DNA of 64,000 nucleotides, taken from Planococcus chinensis (lineage in GTDB: Bacteria > Bacillota > Bacilli > Bacillales_A > Planococcaceae). A program made the position numbers and the translations under genes. The stretch is taken from NCBI RefSeq assembly GCF_020071995.1, contig NZ_JABWTK010000010.1, positions 39,937 to 103,936 of the forward strand, read 5' to 3'. Shown in pieces: positions 1 through 8,350 of this stretch. Below the pieces are notes generated by a model. That model saw nothing but the letters and a program-made list of their open reading frames with translations. It did no database searches and was not told the DNA's origin. Position 1 is the first letter of the stretch; the number at the start of each line of letters is the position of its first letter.

Positions 1-80
1 TTCTTATCAATCCGTTAAATGGATGGATCCTGGCACAGCTATAAAACTTCTGTTTGCCTTACACACCCAACTTTTCGCTA

Positions 81-521
81 TTATAGCCAATACTTAGAGA
101 AATGAAGCATTTCTTCTTGTTGCATGCCCATCTGCTCATACAATTTTTGCGCTTGATGATTGTCCTTAGCCGTCTCAAGTGTGATATAGCGTGCCTTTCT
201 TTCAACACAATAGGTGTAGCATTTCTCCATTAAACTTCTCCCGACACCTTGTTGCCGAAATCTTTCATCGACATACAAATCATTTAGGATAAAAGCTCTT
301 TGTAGTGCGACTGATGAGAATGTTGGATAGAGCTGTACAAACCCGGCTGGTTCCCCGTTAATTCTTGCTATAAAAATAACGGATTCATTCTTTGAAACTC
401 GTTCTTCTAAAAACTGTTGTGCTGCCTGTTCATCGCCTTGCTGTTTGTAAAATCGTCTGTACGCATCGAATAATGGTACGACTGAATGTAAAGTGTTGCC
501 TGTAACCTGTTCGATCTGCAT
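81..521 (-). CDS. GNAT family N-acetyltransferase
   Basis: A single-domain GNAT acetyltransferase of 146 residues, expected to move an acetyl group from acetyl-CoA to an amine; the substrate is not predictable. The acetyl-CoA pyrophosphate-binding loop is visible as RQQGVG at residues 89-94, followed by the usual C-terminal strand and helix ending in a YEQMG-type motif. I chose the ATG at 521 rather than the longer frame from 584, because AGAGGG sits about 8 bases upstream and the longer form would run into the divergent regulator. It is transcribed away from a MocR-type regulator, which probably controls it. That pairing recurs at 2209-4235. Confidence 0.85.
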   Translation of the reverse strand: MQIEQVTGNTLHSVVPLFDAYRRFYKQQGDEQAAQQFLEERVSKNESVIFIARINGEPAGFVQLYPTFSSVALQRAFILNDLYVDERFRQQGVGRSLMEKCYTYCVERKARYITLETAKDNHQAQKLYEQMGMQQEEMLHFSKYWL

Positions 522-614
522 ATCTTCGCCCTCTTTGCTTTTTAATGGTCTTGCTGTAACATATTGTACGAAAACATCTGCCATTCAAAAAGAAACAGTT
601 TTGAAACTTTCAAG

Positions 615-2009
615 ATGTCAGAAGAGGGGATTCATATTAAAGAATTTTTATTTTCTTTCCAAGAAAACGAAGCCAAATACAAACAAATTTATGAGCAGAT
701 CAAATTGCTGATAGAGACAGGACAGCTAATGCAGAACGAATCAATCCCTTCTATCCGTAAGCTTGCCGATACACTAGGTGTAAGCAGAAATACAACCTTA
801 ACCGCGTATGAACAGCTTGTGGCAGAGGGATATATCCGTGGTGAAACGAAGAAAGGCTACTTCGTTAATCCCTATGAACCTATTCACTTACAATCACCTG
901 CCCATCAAAACAAAGAACGAACAGAACCAGTTTCGACTATCCGCATTGATTTCCGAGCAGGGGCAGTCGATTCAGATCATTTTCCTTTGAAGCTTTGGCG
1001 AAAATACGCAAACCAGGAGTTAAAAAAAGAGACAGCTTATACCTATGGGGAATTGCAGGGGGAACTAGCGTTGAGACAACAGATTGCAACCTATTTACTG
1101 CAATCCAGAGGAGTAAAAGTAGATGCTGGTGAAATCATCATTGGCAGCGGAACACAACAATTACTGTTGTATTTATCCCTGTTGCTAAAAGGAAAATTTG
1201 ATTCCATTTTTCTAGAAAACCCAGGCTACAATGGCGCTCATACTGTTTTCTCCATGCAGCAATTTCACATCCATCCTTTGACAGTAACCGATCAAGGGTT
1301 TCAATTAGACGAATTGACCGAGCAAGCCCGGCTCGTTTATGTCACTCCTTCACACCATTTTCCCTATGGTGTTTCCATGCCCGTCCAGCAGCGATTGGCA
1401 CTGGTAAAGTGGGCAGCCAATGACGGCTACATTATCGAAGACGATTATGACAGCGAGTTTCGCTATACACAAAAACCCTTTCCAGCTTTAGCATCGATTG
1501 ATCGGGAACGGGTTATTTACCTCGGCACGTTCTCCAAGTCGTTTTTGCCCTCCATTCGATTGAGTTATATGGTATTGCCAAAATCGCTGGCACGAGAATA
1601 CCAAGAGAAGTTTTCTGTCATGGAGCAGACGGCCTCCTCCCTGCATCAGCAGACAATGGCACAGTTCATGAAGATGGGGGAATGGGATAAACACATTCGA
1701 AAGATGCGCTTAGTCTATAAACGAAAAATGATTCTTACGGTGACCCAGTTACGGCTTCATTTCGGTTCTAGAATCACGATCATCGGGGAGCAATCCGGAT
1801 TATACGTGCTGGTTCGTGTCCACACGGACCAATCTGAACAATGGCTGATAGATGAAGCGAATCGGAATGGTTTGAAAGTTTACCCGACAAGCCCCTACTT
1901 TTTCTCTTCTGCAGAGGAACCGTTGCTGCAATTAGGCTTTAGCAAATTGACCTTCGAAGAAATCGAGGAAGGCATAAAACTCCTGAAAAAAGCTTGGGGA
2001 TTCTTTTAA
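615..2009 (+). CDS. MocR/PdxR-type transcriptional regulator (GntR wHTH + aminotransferase fold)
   Basis: A fusion of an N-terminal GntR winged helix (about residues 15-80) to a class I aminotransferase-like domain, the MocR/PdxR architecture. These proteins use PLP as a ligand to sense metabolites and usually control the adjacent divergent gene. The likely PLP-binding lysine is K308 in GTFSKSFLPS. The ATG at 615 has no ribosome site, and neither has the TTG at 564. The only good one, AGAGGGG at 623-629, is 6 bases before an ATT codon at 636. Starting there gives an N-terminus nearly matching the paralogue at 2874, so the true start may be 636. The divergent GNAT gene is the probable target. 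Confidence 0.85.
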   Translation: MSEEGIHIKEFLFSFQENEAKYKQIYEQIKLLIETGQLMQNESIPSIRKLADTLGVSRNTTLTAYEQLVAEGYIRGETKKGYFVNPYEPIHLQSPAHQNKERTEPVSTIRIDFRAGAVDSDHFPLKLWRKYANQELKKETAYTYGELQGELALRQQIATYLLQSRGVKVDAGEIIIGSGTQQLLLYLSLLLKGKFDSIFLENPGYNGAHTVFSMQQFHIHPLTVTDQGFQLDELTEQARLVYVTPSHHFPYGVSMPVQQRLALVKWAANDGYIIEDDYDSEFRYTQKPFPALASIDRERVIYLGTFSKSFLPSIRLSYMVLPKSLAREYQEKFSVMEQTASSLHQQTMAQFMKMGEWDKHIRKMRLVYKRKMILTVTQLRLHFGSRITIIGEQSGLYVLVRVHTDQSEQWLIDEANRNGLKVYPTSPYFFSSAEEPLLQLGFSKLTFEEIEEGIKLLKKAWGFF

Positions 2010-2020
2010 GAAGACAGAAT

Positions 2021-2052
2021 AGAGCTGTGCCGTTAATCAGCGGCACAGCTCT
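2021..2052. terminator. Hairpin after the first MocR gene
   Basis: Perfect 12-bp inverted repeat AGAGCTGTGCCG / CGGCACAGCTCT with an 8-base loop, 12 bases after the stop codon. It is not followed by a clear T-run on the plus strand. It probably ends the MocR transcript and may also stop transcripts from the gene at 2209. Confidence 0.55.
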
Positions 2053-2208
2053 AAAAATTTGGATGATAATTTATTTGTTGTCTCACTTTTCTCTGCTTCT
2101 ACTTCCTATAACTTTTGATATGTAAACTACTATTTATATGGCGCACTATCCTTAGAGTAAAAACTCAAAACTGAAACAGGTCTTAAAATAAAAATATTTT
2201 ATAAATTA

Positions 2209-2781
2209 TTACTCTATTAATATCTTGTGGAAGCGTTCTTTGACTTGTGGCCAATCTTCTTTTGTCACACTGTACATGACGGTATGTCGAATTGTTCCTT
2301 CTTTGCGAATCATGTGGTTCCTCAAAATCCCTTCTTTAATGGCTCCGATTCTTTCAATGGCGCGTTGTGAACGGATATTTTCATGACCTGTCTTGATTTG
2401 GACGCGATTCAATCCCAGTTCTTCAAAACAATACGTCAACAATAGAAACTTGCAATTGGTGTTGATATTCGTTCGCCAACTTTTGGGATTTAGCCATGTT
2501 GAACCGATTTCTAATCTTTTATGTGGCATGGAAATATCGAGAAACCAAGTAGCCCCAATAATCTTCTTTGACTCGATATCTACAATCACAAAAGCAAACT
2601 CTGTTCCAGCTGCTCTCTTTTTTTGAGCATCTTTTACATATTGTTCAACATTCCATTTGTCCGTCAAATCCACCGACATGTGTTCCCAAATTTTGTGGTT
2701 ATTCGCTGCCTCCCAGATTTCTTCTATATGGCTGCTTTCCATCGGCACAAGCTTGACAACTTCATTCTCTAAGGTTTTCAT
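2209..2781 (-). CDS. GNAT N-acetyltransferase, RimJ/RimL type
   Basis: A 190-residue acetyltransferase of the RimJ/RimL-like GNAT group, which includes ribosomal-protein N-acetyltransferases and many small-molecule or resistance acetylases. The group's signature is a C-terminal block of the type GLNRVQIKTGHENIRSQRAI followed by RIGAIKEGILRNH. Start taken as ATG at 2781: AAAGGAG lies 8 bases upstream, whereas the in-frame GTG at 2790 abuts the ribosome site. It is divergent from a second MocR-type regulator 92 bases away, with an inverted repeat between them, so regulation by that neighbour is likely. The substrate is unknown. Confidence 0.85.
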   Translation of the reverse strand: MKTLENEVVKLVPMESSHIEEIWEAANNHKIWEHMSVDLTDKWNVEQYVKDAQKKRAAGTEFAFVIVDIESKKIIGATWFLDISMPHKRLEIGSTWLNPKSWRTNINTNCKFLLLTYCFEELGLNRVQIKTGHENIRSQRAIERIGAIKEGILRNHMIRKEGTIRHTVMYSVTKEDWPQVKERFHKILIE

Positions 2782-2815
2782 TTCCCTCACTCCTTTCTAT
2801 CATTACACTTCATTT

Positions 2816-2861
2816 CTGGTATGCTTAACATAACCAATTTAGATTAATTATTACATACCAG
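2816..2861. promoter_or_regulatory. Candidate MocR operator (inverted repeat)
   Basis: A perfect 8-bp inverted repeat, CTGGTATG at 2816-2823 and CATACCAG at 2854-2861, lies in the AT-rich gap between the divergent GNAT and MocR genes. The spacing between arm centres is 38 bp, close to the multi-turn spacing known for MocR operators. Assignment to this regulator is inference from position. Confidence 0.5.
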
Positions 2862-2873
2862 GGAGTGCTTGAA

Positions 2874-4235
2874 GTGGAACTGCAAGTAACATTTCCAAAA
2901 GGAACCACGAAATATATGGCCATTTATGAACACATTAAACAGCTCATTCTGCAACAACAGTTAAAAGCGCATTCAAGAATGCCCTCCAAACGCGAATTAG
3001 CCAATCAACTGAATGTCAGTATATTTACCGTACAGGAAGCATATGCCCAATTGCTGAGTGAAGGTTATCTGTACTCAACAGAGCGAAAAGGTTATTTTGT
3101 AGGCGAGATTGAAGTCCCCTTCCAAGAAGAAGATGTCCTTCAAAAAGAAGAATTTCTGCCAACGATAAAAGAAGAGTCCTTGAATTTTAGAAACGGGCAA
3201 GTTGATCCAATAGAATTTCCATACAAAGTTTGGAACTGTCTGTATCAAAAGTTTCTGGCTCCTGCCCATGTTGCAAATGGTTGTTGGCAAGGGGAACCCG
3301 AATTACGGAACGAAATTGCAAACTATTTGCGCCAATCCAGAGGATTGCATTGCCAGGCAAAACAAATTTTCATTTTCAGCGGTACCCAACAACAATTAAG
3401 TTCCCTGTGTCAATTCCTCCTTCCTTCTAAAATAGGAATGGAGGAACCGGGTTTTGTTCGAGCAAATGTGGTATTTCACCAATTAAACATACCGGTTTTA
3501 CCTCTAAGGTTGGATTCTGAAGGCTGTACCGTACCGAAACAGGCAGTGACACTTCTATATACAACTCCAGCTCATCAATATCCACTTGGCACCGTAATGT
3601 CGATCAACAGACGCCTTGAATTGTTATCGTGGGCAAAAGCTTCTTCCAGTTACATCGTAGAAGATGATTATGATTCAGAATTCCGTTATCGAGGCGCCTC
3701 AATTCCAACGTTGGCTCATTTAGACGCTTTGAATCAGGTAATTTATTTTGGGTCATTCTCTAAAACCTTGCTGCCTTCTATTCGAATCAGTTATCTTGTC
3801 CTCCCCTTATCTTTAATGAAAGAATATGAAGCATTCAATGCACTGCAAAAACCCACTGTTTCCAAAATCGATCAGTTAGTCGTTGCAGAATTCATTAAAA
3901 CAGGAGGGTATGAAAAGCACATCGCCAAAATGCGAACCCTTTACCGCTCAAAGAGAAAGTGCTTGATTGAAGCGATAGATGAATTTTTGGGAGAAGATTT
4001 TTCTGTTAAAGGAGATGAGGCTGGACTGCATATCATTGTCCAATTACCTGCCTACTTAACGGAACAAGAAGCAATTGCAAGGGCTGATTCGCTCGGCATT
4101 GAAGTTGATTCCGTATCCCATATGTATCAAGAAACAAAATCCACCGACCGAGTGATCATTGGTTATGGGGCTCCGACTATTGGAGAAATTCGGAAGGGCA
4201 TTCAATGGCTTGCATCGGTCTGGAAAAGTCCCTAA
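2874..4235 (+). CDS. MocR/PdxR-type transcriptional regulator, second copy
   Basis: A 453-residue paralogue of the regulator at 615-2009: GntR winged helix (residues 12-75) then an aminotransferase-like domain with likely PLP lysine K297 in GSFSKTLLPS. The two share the motifs YIVEDDYDSEFRY and SKTLLPSIR-type blocks, so the fold is clear, but they are diverged. Start set at GTG 2874 because GGGAG ends 8 bases upstream; the in-frame GTG at 2865 overlaps that ribosome site. It probably binds the inverted repeat just upstream and controls the divergent acetyltransferase and itself. The PLP-linked ligand it senses is unknown. Confidence 0.85.
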   Translation: MELQVTFPKGTTKYMAIYEHIKQLILQQQLKAHSRMPSKRELANQLNVSIFTVQEAYAQLLSEGYLYSTERKGYFVGEIEVPFQEEDVLQKEEFLPTIKEESLNFRNGQVDPIEFPYKVWNCLYQKFLAPAHVANGCWQGEPELRNEIANYLRQSRGLHCQAKQIFIFSGTQQQLSSLCQFLLPSKIGMEEPGFVRANVVFHQLNIPVLPLRLDSEGCTVPKQAVTLLYTTPAHQYPLGTVMSINRRLELLSWAKASSSYIVEDDYDSEFRYRGASIPTLAHLDALNQVIYFGSFSKTLLPSIRISYLVLPLSLMKEYEAFNALQKPTVSKIDQLVVAEFIKTGGYEKHIAKMRTLYRSKRKCLIEAIDEFLGEDFSVKGDEAGLHIIVQLPAYLTEQEAIARADSLGIEVDSVSHMYQETKSTDRVIIGYGAPTIGEIRKGIQWLASVWKSP

Positions 4236-4329
4236 GTTAAATTTTTAAGGATGGGTTTCATACTTATCAACCGTTCGTAAAAGCACACCTTTCCGAACGC
4301 TCTAATTCTGCTCCAAAACCCCAAAAAAA

Positions 4330-4375
4330 AACGTCCGTAAAAGTGCTAGAGCACTTTACGAACGTTCGCTTTTTT
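4330..4375. terminator. Bidirectional terminator
   Basis: Imperfect 16-bp stem (AACGTCCGTAAAAGTGC pairing with GCACTTTACGAACGTT) with an A-run on the left and CGCTTTTTT on the right, between convergent genes. Further CGTTCGTAAA-like words lie at about 4270 and 4385, so the 220-bp gap looks like a small repeat-derived region. Confidence 0.65.
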
Positions 4376-4459
4376 GCTAAGAGGTTTACGAACAGTATTT
4401 AGATTTTAATGGGCCGTTAAAGACCAATTAGATTCCATCCGTTGAATTGCTTGGTCTAA

Positions 4460-5545
4460 TCAAGCAGTTACCGTTTCTTCAATCCCCTTCATCACAGCAG
4501 CGACTTCCGGTGCTGTAATTGGTTCTTGCCTTAACACATGAATTGTTTCACCAACGCGTGTGGACTGGATGGCAATGTCTTCGATCCACTTGCTCGGAAC
4601 CCCCACTTCTTTCAACGTAGACGGCAATCCAATTTTCTTATAAAAAACTTTTAATTTTTCCACTTCATCGGTTTTGCCTTCGAGCAGCAATTGGACCAGG
4701 ACGCCGTAAGCCACTTTGTCGCCATGCAAGGCGTGGTGCGATTCCGGTGAAATGGTCATGCCGTTGTGGATGGAATGGGCACCTGCCGTTCGGCCAAATT
4801 TGTCGCCGAATCCGCCGACCATGCCGCCCGCCATAATGATCGTTTCGGCCACTTTGATGAAGGCTTCTGACAAAAGGCCTTGTTTCGCATCCTGAATGGC
4901 AACTTCCGCATGTTCAAACATTTCATCGGCACAGAGCTTCGCGGTGTAATGGGCGATTTTCAAGGCAAGCGGCGGGTTATCGAAGCGGCTGATTTGGACG
5001 TCCGCTTCGTACCATTTCGCGATGGTGTCCCCGATTCCCGCAACCAGCAGCGGTACCGGAGCTCCGAGCAGAACGCGCGGTTCGACCAAAAGCAGATCGA
5101 CGCTTCCGGGGAAAATGGTGTAATGGGTCATCGTCCCTGCTTCGGTATAAACCACACTAAGCGGTGTCCACGGCGCACAGTTAGAGGCGAGTGTCGGAAT
5201 CAGCACCGACTTGATGCCGGTGTCATGGGCGACAGCTTTAGCGATATCAAGCACTTTGCCGCCACCCGCTCCGATAATGGCATCCGCACCGATGGCTTTT
5301 GCAATTTCTGCCACTCGGGCAATTTCAGGCAGCGAGCATTCCCCGAGGTAATTTTCAAAGGCTACTTCAACTCGTTCCAGTTTTGGAAAGAACGGACGCA
5401 GCGCTTGCCACGACTTGTTGCCAGTCAGGAGCAACGCTTTGTTGATATTACGCGCCAACAGTTTGTCCTCGAGTCCTTCGAGAACATGGGTATTGCAGAT
5501 ATATTCAGCAGGTGCGCCTTTTACGATAATGTCTTCCACAAACAT
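4460..5545 (-). CDS. Iron-containing alcohol dehydrogenase (GldA-like), last gene of the met operon
   Basis: A 361-residue member of the GldA-like iron/zinc alcohol dehydrogenase family, which reduces a carbonyl with NAD(P)H. It has the dinucleotide-binding GAGGGKVLD at residues 92-100 and metal ligands in GIGDTIAKWYE, HSIHNGM and HHALHGDK. Its start is 9 bases after metQ, so it belongs to the SAM-riboswitch operon. An ATG at 5545 and a GTG at 5539 are both possible starts. E. coli YbdH/HcxA is in the same broad family and sits beside a methionine aminotransferase. By analogy, a role on a keto acid such as 2-oxo-4-methylthiobutyrate is plausible but unproven. Confidence 0.8.
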   Translation of the reverse strand: MFVEDIIVKGAPAEYICNTHVLEGLEDKLLARNINKALLLTGNKSWQALRPFFPKLERVEVAFENYLGECSLPEIARVAEIAKAIGADAIIGAGGGKVLDIAKAVAHDTGIKSVLIPTLASNCAPWTPLSVVYTEAGTMTHYTIFPGSVDLLLVEPRVLLGAPVPLLVAGIGDTIAKWYEADVQISRFDNPPLALKIAHYTAKLCADEMFEHAEVAIQDAKQGLLSEAFIKVAETIIMAGGMVGGFGDKFGRTAGAHSIHNGMTISPESHHALHGDKVAYGVLVQLLLEGKTDEVEKLKVFYKKIGLPSTLKEVGVPSKWIEDIAIQSTRVGETIHVLRQEPITAPEVAAVMKGIEETVTA

Positions 5546-5554
5546 TCTCCTCCC

Positions 5555-6373
5555 TTAGCGGTTGGCCATCCATTCCGGTTTGCCGAAGCCTTCAAAATCA
5601 GAATCGATCAATGCTTCAAATTCCGGCGATTCCACAATTTCGACTAAGTCTTTTGACAGCTGTGTATCTTTGTTTTCCGTTTTCACTGCGACCAAGTTGC
5701 GGTATTGGTCTGGCATATTTTCAAGTACCAGTGCATCCAGCAAGTTCATGTCAGCTGCCAAGGCAAAGTTTCCTGGCACGGCTGATAAATCAGAGCTTTC
5801 CACTGCACGCGGCAAGCCGCCTGCTTCGATCGGCTGGAACACCAGGTTTTTCGGGTTTTCCTGGATGTCTTTTTCTGAAACCGTCAATTCTTCCGCTGCC
5901 GGATCAAGTGTAATCAAGTTGTTGTCCTGCAAGACCAGGAATGTGCGGGCTGCGTTTACCGGGTCGTTCGGAATCGCAATCGTCGCTCCGTCTTTGATGT
6001 CTTCCAGTGAGTCAAAGCCATTCGAGTAAATGCCCATTGGCGCTGTCGGAACCGTAATCAGGCCGGTCAAGTCCATGCCGTTTTCTTTAGAGAAGTTTTC
6101 CAGGTACACCGAGTGCTGGAACAAGTTGGCGTCAAGGTCGCCGTTATCAAGTGCATTGTTGGGCTGGATGTAGTCGCTGAATTCCACGATTTCCACTTCG
6201 TATCCTTTTTCTTCAAGCGCCGGTTTGAAAGCTTCGTTCAGCATGTCGCTGTATGGGCCGGCGGTGCCGCCCAGTTTGATGGATTTCGAGTCGGCGCTTG
6301 ATTCTTCTTCGCCGCAAGCTGCAAGAATTGTGAGTAAAACGAGTAGGATGGCTGGCAATAAAAATTTCTTCAT
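5555..6373 (-). CDS. metQ: Methionine ABC transporter substrate-binding lipoprotein MetQ
   Basis: A 272-residue NlpA/MetQ family lipoprotein that captures methionine outside the membrane. The N-terminus has a lipoprotein signal peptide with lipobox LAAC (Cys about residue 20) followed by a Glu/Ser-rich linker. The mature part carries the family pattern KLGGTAGPYSDML and the central EFSDYIQPNNAL motif. It lies 20 bases after metI in the order metN-metI-metQ. The SAM riboswitch upstream supports methionine as the substrate. Confidence 0.93.
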   Translation of the reverse strand: MKKFLLPAILLVLLTILAACGEEESSADSKSIKLGGTAGPYSDMLNEAFKPALEEKGYEVEIVEFSDYIQPNNALDNGDLDANLFQHSVYLENFSKENGMDLTGLITVPTAPMGIYSNGFDSLEDIKDGATIAIPNDPVNAARTFLVLQDNNLITLDPAAEELTVSEKDIQENPKNLVFQPIEAGGLPRAVESSDLSAVPGNFALAADMNLLDALVLENMPDQYRNLVAVKTENKDTQLSKDLVEIVESPEFEALIDSDFEGFGKPEWMANR

Positions 6374-6392
6374 GTGAGTTTCTCTCCCTTTT

Positions 6393-7064
6393 TTATCGTT
6401 TGTCTATTGCTTTTGACGTCCAGTCACCCAATTGCTGAAGGATTTGGACGAGAACAATTAAAATGACGACGGTGACGATCATGATTGTATTGTCGTAGCG
6501 GTAATAGCCGAAGCGGATCGCCAAGTCGCCGATGCCGCCGCCTCCGACAACGCCGGCCATCGCGGAATACGCAACGAGTGAAATGATGGTGATTGTAATC
6601 CCTTGGACAATACCGGCTTTCGCTTCCGGCAGCAGCACGTCTTTGATGATCATCCACGGGGTGGCTCCACAAGCAACGGCTGCTTCAATGACGCCTTTAT
6701 CGATTTCACGCAGTGAAGTTTCCACAATGCGGGCGAAAAACGGAATCGCTGCAACCGACAACGACACGCTGGCTGCCGCCGGCCCGATGGTTGAATCCAC
6801 CAACATCTTTGTCAACGGGATTAACGCCACCAGCAGGATGATAAACGGAATCGAGCGGATCATGTTGACCACAAAACCCAATACCGATTTCACAAAACGG
6901 TTTTGCAGAAACAGGCCTTTGTCGGTGACAAACAACACGATGCCAAGCGGCAAGCCGATGACAATGGCAATTGCGAGCGAGACGCCGATCATATACAAGG
7001 TTTCGCCGAACGCTTTCGTGATGTCCGGCCACAATTCCATCATATGCTGAAAATCAAATCCCAT
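6393..7064 (-). CDS. metI: Methionine ABC transporter permease MetI
   Basis: A 223-residue inner-membrane permease with about five hydrophobic segments and the coupling-loop motif EAAVACGATPWMIIKDVLLPEA. Its ATG lies 11 bases inside the end of metN in another frame, with ribosome site GGAGGTG inside metN, which implies translational coupling. It forms the membrane channel of the MetNIQ importer. Confidence 0.93.
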   Translation of the reverse strand: MGFDFQHMMELWPDITKAFGETLYMIGVSLAIAIVIGLPLGIVLFVTDKGLFLQNRFVKSVLGFVVNMIRSIPFIILLVALIPLTKMLVDSTIGPAAASVSLSVAAIPFFARIVETSLREIDKGVIEAAVACGATPWMIIKDVLLPEAKAGIVQGITITIISLVAYSAMAGVVGGGGIGDLAIRFGYYRYDNTIMIVTVVILIVLVQILQQLGDWTSKAIDKR

Positions 7065-8067
7065 TTGAAATCACCTCCACAGTTGCTCCCCGGCCTTCCA
7101 TATAGGTAATGGCCCGGTGGATATTGTCTGGTCTTCCCTGGATTTCCATCAGGAACAAACCGAGCGGCTTTTCCTGGATGTACTCGATCGAGCCATGAAG
7201 GAAATTGCCTTTGACATCGAAATGCTGCACCGTATCGGTGATGATGCCTTCTCCGGCAACTGCGCCCTTGAACTGCACTTTGATGACGCTGCCGGTGCAC
7301 GCTGCCAGAATCGGCTGCGGCACATCAAACGACACGACCGAAGAGATGAATTCCTTTGTGAGTTCCGCTTTTGGATCCGAAAATAAATCGTAGACGTCGC
7401 CTTCTTCAATGACCCGTCCGTCCTGCATGACCGCCATGCGGTCGCAGATTTCCTTGACGACATTCATCTCGTGGGTGATGAGAACGATGGTGATATTCAG
7501 TTCGCGGTTGATCTTTTTCAGCAGCCGCAAAATGGAAAGAGTGGTATTCGGGTCGAGTGCGGATGTCGCTTCGTCGCACAACAGCACCGATGGATTATTC
7601 GCCAGCGCCCGGGCAATGCCCACACGCTGCTTTTGCCCGCCGCTCAGCTGCGCAGGGTAGACGTCCCGTTTATCGGTCAAGCCGACCATCTCGAGCAGTT
7701 CGTCAACCCGTTTGGCGATCTGGTCTTTTGGAAGCTTCGCCGCTTTCAAAGCGAAGCCGACATTTTCCCCGACCGTTTTTTGGCTGATCAAGTAGAAATG
7801 CTGAAAAATCATGCCGATTTTCAGCCGCGCCTGGCGCAGCCCTTCACCTTTCAGCTTGGTGAGGTCAAGGCCGTCCACTCGGATTTCGCCGCTTGTCGGG
7901 CGCTCCAGCAAGTTCATGCAGCGTAGCAGCGAGCTTTTTCCTGCCCCCGAGTAGCCGACGATGCCAAACACTTCGCCTTCGTTCACGGTCAGAGAGACAT
8001 TGTCCACGCCGGTGATGGTTCCTTTTTTTGTTTTGTAGTCCTTCGTAAGATTCGTGATGCTGATCAT
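7054..8067 (-). CDS. metN: Methionine ABC transporter ATP-binding protein MetN
   Basis: A 337-residue ATPase of the methionine importer: Walker A GYSGAGKSS, signature LSGGQKQR, Walker B LLCDEATSALD, then the C-terminal NIL domain (about residues 250-335) that binds methionine and feeds back on transport. I chose ATG 8067, with AGGAGGG 8 bases upstream. The longer frame from 8112 would run back into the riboswitch terminator. It is the first gene of the metNIQ-dehydrogenase operon. Confidence 0.94.
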   Translation of the reverse strand: MISITNLTKDYKTKKGTITGVDNVSLTVNEGEVFGIVGYSGAGKSSLLRCMNLLERPTSGEIRVDGLDLTKLKGEGLRQARLKIGMIFQHFYLISQKTVGENVGFALKAAKLPKDQIAKRVDELLEMVGLTDKRDVYPAQLSGGQKQRVGIARALANNPSVLLCDEATSALDPNTTLSILRLLKKINRELNITIVLITHEMNVVKEICDRMAVMQDGRVIEEGDVYDLFSDPKAELTKEFISSVVSFDVPQPILAACTGSVIKVQFKGAVAGEGIITDTVQHFDVKGNFLHGSIEYIQEKPLGLFLMEIQGRPDNIHRAITYMEGRGATVEVISNGI

Positions 8068-8093
8068 GGTGGGGTCCCTCCTTTTTTGGCCAT

Positions 8094-8128
8094 TAAAAAA
8101 TGCCTCTTTCATTTAGAAAGAAGCACCA
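8094..8128 (-). terminator. SAM-riboswitch terminator
   Basis: On the minus strand TGCTTCTTTC pairs with GAAAGAGGCA (10 bp, one G-U) around a 5-base loop, then a T6 run. It lies between the aptamer and metN, as expected for an S-box that terminates transcription when SAM is bound. Confidence 0.85.
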
Positions 8129-8141
8129 TAACGGAATAGGT

Positions 8142-8244
8142 TTATCTCTCAGAATGAAATCATTCTGCAGGAATTAGCACCTTACAGATTGCTCTGTAGG
8201 TTGCTGGACGTCATTGGGCCTGTCCCTCAGTCTCTCTTGATAAT
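8142..8244 (-). promoter_or_regulatory. SAM-I riboswitch (S-box)
   Basis: Read on the minus strand, the region starts TTATCAAGAG, then CTGAGGGAC, GGCCC, ATGACGTCCAGCAACC, AAGGTGCTAATTCC and ends GAGAGATAA. These are the conserved blocks of the SAM-I aptamer in the right order, with closing P1 strands at both ends. It should switch off metN-metI-metQ and the dehydrogenase when S-adenosylmethionine is plentiful. Confidence 0.95.
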
Positions 8245-8277
8245 GTTCCTTATGTAATTGGTTTTAACTTGGTTCTA

Positions 8278-8306
8278 ATAGTAGTCAACATTTTGGCTGC
8301 TGTCAA
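8278..8306 (-). promoter_or_regulatory. SigA-type promoter of the met operon
   Basis: On the minus strand TTGACA (8306-8301), a 17-base spacer, then TACTAT (8283-8278), about 34 bases before the aptamer. The -35 box is perfect and the spacing optimal. Confidence 0.8.
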
Positions 8307-8350
8307 ACCTTTTTTTGAAAAATATCAATTATTGAATTTCATTTTTTCTC

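Noticed and set aside
4880..5647. 255-codon frame opposite the alcohol dehydrogenase and metQ
   Set aside because: Antisense to two well-identified genes, spanning their boundary, with no family resemblance.
8068..8112. Longer N-terminus for MetN
   Set aside because: It would start inside the riboswitch terminator; the ATG at 8067 has an excellent ribosome site.
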